From positions 52,029,943-52,093,942 of the forward strand of contig CM019216.1 of the NCBI GenBank assembly GCA_009741485.1: DNA of 64,000 nucleotides. The letters run 5' to 3'. A model generated the notes under the pieces. That model saw only the letters and a list, made by a program, of their open reading frames with translations, was not told the DNA's origin and did not search any database. How positions within the stretch are numbered: the stretch's first letter is position 1; the number at the start of each line of letters is the position of its first letter. Shown piece by piece: positions 13,819 through 23,632 of this stretch. The DNA is from Malurus cyaneus samueli (taxonomy: Eukaryota; Chordata; Aves; Passeriformes; Maluridae). A program made the position numbers and the translations under genes.

Positions 13819-16800
13819 GCCTCTTCACAGAAAAATGGTCTCATATAGACCAGCTGATCCCTGCACCTTACCCAGCAATATCAGGACCTTTCCCAGCAAG
13901 GGCAAGGCAAGGTGTGACCCGAGCTGCCAGTGGGATTCAGATTTGTACAGTGGCACTCAGTCCCTTGGGCTCTTACTGTCACAGAAAGACCAGACAAAGA
14001 TCTTGGAAGGGCAGGCTCAGATTCAATGAATAGAAAATTAGTTTGGTACGCGGGGGGAGTCAGGGGCTAAAAAAGTGCACGAGGACCATTTAGGCAAAGA
14101 AACTGGGAAGAGATAGGAAAGATTGAGAGTTCCGGATTGGGCAGATGTACATAAAAAAACTGAATAGTGGATGCAAGCAGTGCAGGAGAAAGAATGCCTG
14201 GAAGGAGGGAAGCAGCAGAGAAGAGGACTTCAGCAGGTAAAGTAGAACCTAAGCAAACTGAGTTTTACTATGCCTTAGATCCCACTAGCAAAGCACTTTT
14301 CTCATGTTCTGCTAATCGTAGTCCACAAGGAAAATAAAGAGCAACAAGTTCTGTCTGTCCTTCTGTTAACACCGATAGGTTAAATACACACAGGGAAAAT
14401 AGTCTCCAAAAAGCAGACACAAGTACATTGACCTCCGAGTGGTACTTCAGAGGGTTTGAAATCTAAAGTAGGAAGACATCCCTAATTGAACTTTATAAAA
14501 ATAATTTTCAAACTGTTCCTTCCAAGCTTGTACCTTGTAACAGGTTGCTAAGTACATGATAGTATTTTAGCAAGATATTCTGAGTAAATGAGACTGGTGG
14601 GCAAGAGCATGGATGGGTACACGTGTGTTCATGTGCATCTCTCTATGCAGGTCACTGACCCTACCACGCAGCAAGGAGTCCCTTGGTTTATTTGAGCAGT
14701 ATTTGACTGAGGGATTGTACCCCTGAGATATTAGCTTCACACACAGCTGCTGGTAGTGTATGGCTTCTGCCACAACCTCTAGCACAGAGATGCTTGAGGA
14801 GACTCTGCAGGTCTAGCTACTGCTGGACTGAAAAATTTCTCTCAGAGGAACTCTGCTGTGACAGAAAGGAAAAAAAAAAAAAAGAGTAAGAAAAATTATG
14901 ACTCCGTAATTTCACACTAGGCCTTGAAGATACATGAAAACTTACTTTCTACCCCTGGAGCCTCATTTCCCTATCTGTCTATTAGGTCCTGTTACAACAC
15001 AGGAGTGTTGCAAGCATAATTCAGCATTTGTGGAACAATAAACAATCAATTCAATAAACATTCAAGCTAATTCACAAAGGAATTCATGGAGGGGAATTCA
15101 TCATTATCTTTCTATAAGACTATTCATATGTGAAGATAAATAGTTAAAAAGCCCGTTCACTTAACCTTAGACACTTCACAGCAATCCATATGTTAGGATC
15201 CAAATTTGTTTTCAGCTCCCTTTAAAGTAGGTGATGATCTCAAGTGGCCAGACACCCTCTGGAGATATGTTTCTCCTTCAATTACAGAGAGAGGTTATGG
15301 TGACCAGACACCTCTCTGGAGTGCCTGAAGTGAGTAGGATGAGCTCAGAATGCAGCTCTCCAGGCTCTCCTTCAAGCATCCTACAGATGTATGGGAAAGG
15401 TCTGGGCAGTGGTGCTTGATGCCAAGTGAGAGGCAAGCAAAAGTGGTTTCCAACAGTGATATCCATCTTGCCATAATTTTTACCTTTTCACTTAGGAAGG
15501 ACCTTCCAAAGTCTCCTCTTTCTCTATTGCACAGAAGTTTCTGAAAGCCACCAGATCAATTGCATCAGGCATTGAACAAACTGAGTTTTGACTTATTTTC
15601 CATCACTGCATATAATTCTGTATATTTATTTTGATCAAGCATCTTCATCAAAAACGGCCTTGATTTTATTACATCAAGCACTGTGAAGGTTCAGAAAACT
15701 TACCTGTAAGGCTCTTTAAAAAATCAGGCCACTTTTATTTGCAATTCTATATGCCAGGATCCGAAGCCTGTGCCACGGATTCGGCACAACCGTACATCAA
15801 GTTAAAGTTAATGCGTTCAGAGCCTCACTTGAGATGTAACGCAGGACTGCCTGGCAAGCAGAGGAAATGGTGCAGAGACCAGGAGCACTCACAAAACTGG
15901 AGAGAGTTGTAATGACTTCCTTATGACCCATCTCCAAACTGCACTGAGTGGAGCTCTGGCACAGGAGAGAGTCTGGCCCATAGTATGTAAATAAATAACA
16001 ACCAGCAAGTCAAAGCAAAGACAGAGATGAATGAAGTGAGTCACACTGCATGGCTGTAGTTCTACATTGTCTCCAGCCTGTGGAAAGCAACACATCAGAC
16101 TTTGGTTTAAGTTCTCAAAATCATTTTTAGTGCCATAAAGGGTGATGATTTTTTTTTTTGCTTGTAAATGAAAGCCCATATTCTGGAGCTGTCTTCTGAA
16201 AATAAATAGAGTCAGGAGGGATAGCACTTTCAATTAAAGCTTTAATAAGTGACTGTCACTACATGTACAAATGTAGTCTTGGATTGAAAGCAAAGTATAA
16301 TTAATTTAAAATTAATAGGTCAGTCTTTGATTAATGAATTTTAAAAAAACAGTCTGTACATTGATTTTTTCTAAAACTTGCATGGAAGTTACTTTCTAAC
16401 TGAAGAGATCAGGAAAATAATTGCCAGCAGGACTAAAGAGACATCTATAAAAGGGTAGGATTTTAAGCAATTGCAAATCAAAATTGTCAATTCGTTATTA
16501 TGGATTGCATGAATTGAGTGTCTTATCCAAAACTGAATTCATGGACTACTGAGGTGGGAGTATTTAAATTTTACTTGCCAGCAATGGACAGATTATGTCC
16601 AGACATTTTCTGTAATCTCACCAGCATGTCCGGGGCGGGGTGGCAGGGGATGATCAAGGAATACACTTCAAAATGTTAGGAGGAGGCTGAAAAAGACTTC
16701 TGTGGACAGATGGCAGTCAGCTCAACTGGCAGATGCTTGGTATCCTCCAGTGAAGAAAGAGGGAATATGTGTAAGAGTTTAGAGAGACAGGTGGTAGATT

Positions 16801-16902
16801 CCTCTGCATAGGAAAAAGTTATTTTATATCTGTGTTACCTCTGTGAAAAACTACTGAAAGAATGTCATGTCTTAGTTCTGGCTGAAAGAACATAAAGGGG
16901 GT
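13819..16902. other. Unique non-coding stretch, no gene seen
   Basis: No gene is recognised. A short A-tract lies at about 14870-14883. A pair of near-identical 21-22 base direct repeats is found at 15244-15264 and 15299-15321. The AT-rich block at 16250-16520 is listed separately. Open frames (up to 114 codons) are not protein-like. Confidence 0.65.
16250..16520. promoter_or_regulatory. Candidate AT-rich regulatory block with POU and homeodomain-like motifs
   Basis: The block holds paired ATTAAT motifs (16300-16305 and 16311-16316) and a TTGCAAAT octamer-like site (16471-16478). It also holds a 6-bp-arm inverted repeat CTACAT/ATGTAG (16259-16264 and 16271-16276). Density of such motifs in AT-rich DNA is typical of vertebrate conserved non-coding elements, but they are also expected by chance at this composition. 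Confidence 0.22.
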
Positions 16903-17730
16903 ATAATCATGGAATCATAGAACAGTTTGTCTTGGAAGGGCAAGTTCCAATCCCCCTGCCATGGACAGGGAAGCCACCTGCTAGATCAGGTTGCTCAGGG
17001 CTTCAGCCAACCTGGTCTTGAAGGAATGGGGCACCCACAGCTTCTCTGGACAACTTGCTCCAGCATCTTACCACCTTCATGTCCAAGAATTTCTTCCTAG
17101 CACCTGAGGTTACAGAAACATCCCTGTCCAATTTTTCTTCCACTAGAATTCCCAAGTCCTCTCTGCAGGGATTCTCTCGATGGCTTATTTTCCTATTCTG
17201 TGCTCACACCTGGGATTGCCCCGACCTGCAGCATCTTGCACTTGAATTTGTTGAACTTCATGAAGTTCTCATGGCCCACTTCTCAAGCTTGTCCAGGTCC
17301 CCCTGGGTGGCATGCCATTCTTCTGTTATGTCAAATGGACTGCTCAGCTCTGTGTCACCGGCAAACTTGCTAAGATTGCACTCGGTCTCACTGTCTGTGT
17401 CATTGGTAAAGATATTAAAGAGCACCGGTTCTGAGGCAGAGCCCTGAGCACCAATTGTCACCAGCCTCCATCTGGAAACAGCCATTGAGCACAACTCTCT
17501 GGCTGCATCCATCTAGACAATTTCCTATCCACTGAATAGTTCACCCTTCAGATCCACGTCACTCCAATTTGGAGATATGGTTCTTGTGAGTGACTGTGTC
17601 AAAGACTCATGGAAGTCCAGGTAAATAAAATCAGTTGGACTTCCCTTATCAACTCTTGCAGTCACTCTATCACAGAAGCCCACCAGACTGATCAGGCACT
17701 ATTTGCCCCTAGTGAAGCCATGATGCTCCG
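16903..17730 (-). mobile_element. CR1 LINE, internally deleted, with ORF2 reverse-transcriptase remnant
   Basis: This is a dead CR1 retrotransposon read on the minus strand. Its 3' terminus is at 16903, where ATCATGGAATCATAG is the complement of the CR1 octamers. The 3' untranslated and last coding segment runs to about 17100. From about 17140 the sequence is CR1 ORF2. An open minus-strand stretch at 17258-17512 carries the conserved string PVLFNIF and then LSKFAGDTELS, matching the reverse-transcriptase core. The usual FADD catalytic motif reads FAGD: the first Asp is replaced by Gly (codon at 17357-17359). The GVPQGS-type motif is also reduced, to GAQGS. In CR1 the 3' end and this part of ORF2 are normally separated by several hundred bases of coding sequence, and that part is missing, so there is a deletion junction near 17100-17145. 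The copy is 5' truncated near 17730. It cannot mobilise itself. Confidence 0.93.
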
Positions 17731-17760
17731 TAGTCCATCTAGAAATTTCAAACAACCTGG

Positions 17761-17785
17761 AAAAAAAAAAAAAAAAAAAAAAAAA
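17761..17785 (+). repeat. Poly(A) tract, 25 bases
   Basis: This is an uninterrupted run of 25 A just beyond the 5'-truncated end of the minus-strand CR1. CR1 elements normally lack poly(A) tails, and the tract lies at the wrong end for a tail of that copy. It is either a simple-sequence tract or the tail of a short unrecognised insert. Confidence 0.9.
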
Positions 17786-20084
17786 GATTTACTGAGCCTG
17801 CTGGGAGTTTACAAGAAGGCAAAATGGAGGAAGTTGTATACCTGTAGCAGAAGCTCAGCAGCAATAGCCATCTACATCAGCAAGAAGAGAAAGCTTAGAT
17901 ATTTCAGCTGCATCTTTTGGGCTTTGTCAGGCCCTGCACACTGGAATGTAGGGCCAGGGATCTGGGCTCCATCTCCTGCACTGAGGAGTTCACTTTGGTG
18001 ACCCTCTGGCTTTTCACCCCACATCCTTGAGTAGCTGGCATGCAGATGGAAGATGGGACTGAAACAAATTGTTGGGTGGATGAACCAAGTTCTTGGGCTT
18101 GGAAAAGACCCAGTGACACACAAATAGCTGCATATCACCAAAGAAAGCAAAAATGTGCATCATCCAGTAGTCCAGACCCCAAATAACTGAGACCCCGAAA
18201 ATGCCAGCAAGATACTGGATATTGCTGCCACGTGACTGGACAAGGAATTAACTCAATGAGAAAAAACTATAAAGGTCAGGTGAGATACAGAACGGGCTTC
18301 TAAGTCTTCCCAGACTACAGAAAGAATTATCTCCTTCTAGAAGGAGGACATGCAAACTCTTCTGTCCAGGGAAGTCTGCAGATAGTCTGGGCAAGAAGAA
18401 AACATAGGTACCAGCTGGCATTAAGGTCTTCATGGCTAGTCTGGTAAATTCAGGACAAAAGGGAATTGCCTCCTGGCCTAGCACACTGACAAGCTCACCG
18501 GCACATTTTTTTGTGTCTTTACAATTTCCATTTTCACACCTGGTTGCTTTGGGTTTTTTTTCTATGAGGACTACGAGAAATTAGGAAAAAAACTAAAGAG
18601 ACCTCCTCTGTGAGCTGAGGAGTGGAGATGACTGAAAGGCTGGGCTGGGAGAAAATGTCTGCTTACCAGAAATAATGAAAACAATTACGTACAAATTAGA
18701 CTTGTGTGTACAGATGGATTCCCAGCATAAGGGAGCAGTGAAATAGCACATACCCCCAAGGAGAGCTCCTGTGAAGGGAAGCATAATTCTTGCCTGAGAG
18801 TTAAATCTCAGTAGGGCTCTTTGCTGTGAAATTACTGCACTGCTGAAAACACACATGCAGACACACACGCATAATGACACTGGAAGAAAAGCTGTGTTGG
18901 CATTTATAAGACTGTAAGGTCAAAGTTAATTTTGTCAGATTTACTAATTGTTTTCAAACTGACTTTTGTTTAAGCTTATTTAAAAGTAAACTCTGACATA
19001 CTGTGATTTGATTTTAAGTACCTTTTGGTATCAGTCATTCTGAATTATAAATAGCTTCATCCTTCTTCCTTCTTATCACACTTTGACACATGCAAGATAG
19101 TAAGAGGGATTTTAGAAATATTGATGCAAACCAGCCACCTCTGATTCATGTCAAGTCAATAGTCCCTGAGAGTTAATGTTCAGATCACAGAGGAAATGTG
19201 TAGTAAGGGCTTGGAGAAACAAGAGAAACTTCTACAGATTTTGAGCCTGAACTGATTCATTATCCACTCCATTTAAAATTGTTAAAGACATTTTTTGTAA
19301 GCATGCATCCATTTTCCATCTGTGTAGAGAGCTATAGGGCAGTGCAACCACAAGTGAACACAGATAAATGAAGACAGACATTTCTTAGTGCATTCTGTAA
19401 GCAGATTGCTGTCATCACTAAGGCTAAACCAGGGGGACCAGGGGGAAGATGAAGTTTCATACTAGCATTTGTCTATGCCTGTAGTCCTGCGAGTATTTCT
19501 GAGTTTTGCTTTGTTCCTTGAGATAATAGTGTTTTCCTTCTCTAAAGAAAGGTTTCGTAGATCTGCTTTCCTGAAAAAAAATCTTCCAGAGATTGGACGA
19601 GGGCCACTCTGTCCTCAGAAATACTACACCAGATTAACTGAAAAGCTGTGGCACAAGAGGCAAGAGAAATCCAGACTCCCCTCTGAAGTTTTCCATTGTG
19701 TTTTCCTTGAAATATCTTGGTCCCAATCCTTCAATCACTGTCACACAACCAAATTTTGTACACGTGAGTGTGATCTTTCATGTTAATAGGAATATTCCCA
19801 CTGGTAAAATAGTTCATATAACTTAAGTATTGAAAGGATGGAATCCTATGTAAAATGGTGGTGTTTTCAACAAATTCTCTGTCTTCTGCACGTTTCCAAG
19901 TCATGGTCTGTCATTTTATTGCCATGTCGAGCTTTTCTTTGGAGAACCAATGGAGCTAGGAGACAGCAAGTTTGCTCTTGTCTATTGAAAAAAGATGTGA
20001 TGTTCCTGCAGAAATGTAGTCTGCAAGACATGTAAAATAATCCTCCTATCCCACCTCAGTAATGATACAGTTTCAGCTGGAGCC
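17786..20084. other. Unique non-coding stretch, no gene seen
   Basis: I recognise no exon or transposon here. Open frames are short and lie in opposing frames. The sequence is mixed in composition and lacks notable repeats apart from a small CA-rich run near 18850-18870. Confidence 0.6.
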
Positions 20085-20590
20085 CACAATTCTGGGAATC
20101 ATATTTCAAGAAGAGTACAAATCAGATAGAGAGTCCAGAGGTGAGGAATAATTATTTGAATAATTCTCAAATAATGAGAAGCCTAGAAGACATTACTGTG
20201 GACGCAGAGGATGTGGCACAAAAGGAATTTGCTTAATCTGGAGAAAACAGAGGGAGACATGACAACAGTCTGCAAGCCTGCAAGGGGATGTTACAAAGAG
20301 GAAGGACTTAACCTGATTTCCATGCAGACACAACAAAAAGAGATGAGACTCACTTGCAAACTGGGAGATTGATAACACTTAATATTTTAATAATTTTCTA
20401 GTTTTAGAAATACAACAGCTGTCAGNNNNNNNNNNNNNNNNNNNNCCTGGAGAAGAAAGGTGGAGATAGTGGAATCTTCTTCCTTCCAGAAGGCCTTCAA
20501 ACAAACATCTCCAGCTATGAATAGTTAAGCCCATGTGCTGGCCAGGGGGTGGTCAGAGGACCACAGGAGATCCCATCCAGGCTGATCTTT
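20085..20590 (+). mobile_element. Old, diverged CR1 LINE 3' fragment, plus strand, interrupted by assembly gap
   Basis: The order of blocks follows the C-terminal part of CR1 ORF2 and its 3' region: TCTGGGAATCATATTTCAAG near 20091, AACAGAGGGAGACATGACAACAGTCTGCAAG-like text at 20246-20276, and the GGTGGTCAGAGGACCACAGGAGATCC end block near 20547-20575. Divergence from the younger CR1 pattern is high and no long frame survives, which indicates an old insertion. A 20-base run of N interrupts it. The subfamily cannot be assigned by eye. Confidence 0.62.
20426..20445. other. Assembly gap, 20 N
   Basis: Exactly 20 unresolved bases lie inside the old CR1 fragment. A short fixed-size N run usually marks a join of unknown true length, so the distance across it should not be trusted. 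Confidence 0.99.
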
Positions 20591-22264
20591 GTTAACATAA
20601 TCAACAAAATTCACAGCTACATACTAAAGGAAGGAGTCTTATTAATGGGAGTAAAGGTAGAAAACACCAAAACATCACTGTCAGAGCTCAAATGGAGTTG
20701 TAAGACAGCGATAACATTCTCTTTGATCAGGGAAAGATGAAGACATGACTTGAAAAGAATAAGTATAAAACTCTAGCATGACCTTCTAGGGAAAAGATTT
20801 TCTTCCCACTCCAGCATCCCTTGATCACTTTTCCTCCTGGTCTTTGGATTTTTATCTCAAGGTGGAAAATAGAAATGACATGCCCAACAAGGCATTAAGG
20901 CAGCTTTTTACTTCAAACTTTTTTTGCCAAAATTATTTACAAAGTACTATTTGCAACAGTGATTTTTATAATGATAAAATTTATAGTCTTTGCTATGTCC
21001 AAAACACAAGTAGATGACATGAGAACAAGCAATACCCTCTGTCAAGCTACACTAATTTGACAGGAATTAAACCTTGCAAATTTCTTTCCAAAAGTGAGTG
21101 GAAATGGGATCTAATCACATCTAAGTAACCTACTTAGGTGCTAAGGCTGAGTAGAAGATACTTTTGATGGAAATCCAAGACTGAATTTGTATTTAAAAAT
21201 AGAGAAATGAAAATATAATTTTTATTTGTTAGCACATGAATCGGCATCTGCACAATGCTTAGGGAGGAAGAAAGCTGCAAAAAAGTAGAGAGAGAAACTA
21301 ATGCAAAAGACTATAAAGAAATGGAGCTGTCTTGCTCATAAAAAAAAAAAGGAAAAAAAAAAAGTTCAGCATGGATCCATATGGTGTGAGATTTCTCTTC
21401 TGTGACATTTTTATTAAGGTTATGTATATGACCGTTCATCTTCATTCTGCTGGTGCTAATTGCTGTCTATTGGACCCTTCGCTACTGTGTACAGAGAACA
21501 CATGCTTCCCCTCGACACTGCCATCGCTGCGAGTGCACTGGATTGTTCTGCTGTCCTCAGATAGGAACCTGCTGCTGCTGCCTGACCGCAACAGCTGGGA
21601 ATATTCTGCTTTTAAAAGCTTATCTTGTTGATACTTGAGTTGAGCTATTACACAGTGGAACAAGCAAACAGAATGAATGGACCCTCTGCGGGCAACTTAC
21701 GGTAACAAAAAAAGCTTCCATGTGCTTTTGAATGTGTCTCTTGTCTTGGAATTGACAGTGATGTTTAGCATAGATGTTTCCTGCGACAAAATCATGATGG
21801 TATAGAGCCAGAAACAGGCTAAAAAGAAACATGCACAGAAGACATGTTCAGCACTTAAGCTTCTTTGCAACTCTATGCAACATCTAGAGACCAACCCTGC
21901 AAGGTTTTGCGCATGCAGACGGTCCCCTTGAAACGCAAGGGACTGCTTTTTTCTCTAGAGGGGCTAATTTGATTAAGAGTTACTTTATGCACAAAATTAG
22001 TGTGTAAAGCATATTTCCTCAATCTTCTACGGGGCTTTTAAGCAATCAGCTCGAGAATCAGGTTATTTATTTATCAGCATTAGAGCCATACACACACATA
22101 TATATTGCATGTTCAAGCAGATCAGAGCAGAGAAACACAAATATTCCCATGTTACGGACAGACCACCCAGGGAAATACGGAAAACTATTAATTTTGCTTA
22201 TCACTTAGTCTCAAATTTAACAAAACATCTAATAGTGTCATGAATTTTTCTGTCATGAAGGAAG
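20591..22264. other. Unique non-coding stretch, no gene seen
   Basis: No gene is recognised. There is an A-rich tract at about 21341-21363 and an imperfect hairpin at 21922-21943. Open frames of up to 99 codons do not resemble proteins. Confidence 0.6.
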
Positions 22265-22340
22265 TGTTACAATCATCTAATCTGACTTCCTACATAACGT
22301 AGACTAATGTACAATTTCCCCAGGCAATTCTGACTTGCAC
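22265..22340 (-). mobile_element. Old CR1-type LINE 3'-end fragment, minus strand
   Basis: The string TTACAATCATCTAATCTGACTTCC followed by TACATAACGTAGAC and CAATTTCCCCAGGCAATTC matches the complement of the 3' end of older CR1 subfamilies (the block usually read as ATCATCTAGTCTGACCTCCTG...CACAGGCCA). Only about 75 bases are clear. It holds no coding sequence. Confidence 0.68.
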
Positions 22341-23520
22341 ATCCACACATTTTAGTTCAAACTGTAAAAGTTAGCAGAGGCAATAAGAATAATTTTCAGA
22401 CTTAGATTCATGAATTAGTGATTCTTAAACTGTTACCTTAACACATTGCCTTTTGTGAATGGTGCTGCACTTAGCCATGCCCTGAACTGCACACCAGTCT
22501 GCCAGCAGACTCCACATGACCTCTAGGCAGGAAAATCTCTCTTCTGAAGTCTTAATGGAGGTGTTGTCTGAGCAAGCACAGGCCCTGAGTGACACGCGCA
22601 TTATTCTGTGCATGGACCGACATCTGAAGACGTGGCTCTGAGACCACACTGGGCAATCTGTGAGAGTTGAACTTGACACCTAAGCAGCCAGGGCACTGCA
22701 ACTTTGGTCTCACACTGATGGTGATTCTTGCTACATGACCGCTGTTTTAACCCATTACCATCAGTTAAGTGGCCAGTTGTAATTGACGCAGGCGATCCTG
22801 GGGTACGTGGCCTTTTCCTGCTTTCCTGGTGGCAATTTTGGCTAAATGAAAAGCTATTCTCTCCCCTTCACCACCACTTCTGCCTTGTAAGACTTTCTCA
22901 TTTGTGCTCATGCAAATGTTTATATGAAAAAACTGGATGAAACCTAGAAATAAATCCATGTATCTCCCTGTGCTGTTAAAAAGGTGAGGTACTTCCTTCC
23001 AGAGACATACATAGATTTTTTTTAAAAAAGATAATTTGGAGATGATGCAAAATTAATTCCTTGTTTTTATCACTGTAATTAAAAATTGAAAATAATTTGC
23101 ATCTGAAAAAAAATTATTTTTAATTCATGTACCCATTGCTCTCATTTTCTGTCACTATTCAATCATTTTCTAATTATTATATTTAGTTCAGGTTTGAAAT
23201 GAACTCCAAAGAAAGTGCTGAGAACACTTGAAAATGGAACATCCCAATTATCCTTCTATTTCTTCTCTTAGCTAAAAAAAATCAGTGTAATTCAATGAAA
23301 AATTATAAATTTTATTATACCTTTTCTGAAAATAACACATTTGAAACATTCGTATTACTATTATTACTATTATTTTCTAAACCTCATTAAGGGTAAATAG
23401 CACCTCATGAGGCTTGTCAGCAGTAACAAACATATATATTTGTGCGTATGCACATATATATAAACAGATAAAGATATATTTTCAAAGGATACAATGTTAC
23501 AAACACCTCCAGAAATTAAT

Positions 23521-23632
23521 ACCAAAACAAAATCAAAGAAACAAACCCCAAATCAAATCCTCCTCCCCCCCAAAAAAACAAAAACAAAAACAAAAAAACA
23601 ACCAACCCAAAACAACTAGAAAAACAACAAAT
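23521..23632 (+). repeat. A-rich / (CAAAA)n low-complexity tract
   Basis: The tract is made of AAAC, CAAAA and CAA units with a central CCTCCTCCCCCCC break. Almost no G or T is present. It is simple sequence, and the plus-strand open frame over it (Lys, Gln and Asn-rich) is an artefact of composition. Confidence 0.9.

Noticed and set aside
17055..17447. 130-codon plus-strand frame
   Set aside because: It is the antisense shadow of the minus-strand CR1 ORF2 remnant.
17609..18001. 130-codon plus-strand frame with a poly-Lys run
   Set aside because: Its first part is antisense CR1 and the Lys run is the 25-base A tract.
22425..22679. 84-codon minus-strand Cys-containing frame
   Set aside because: It looked mildly protein-like, but I recognise no domain and nothing around it suggests an exon.
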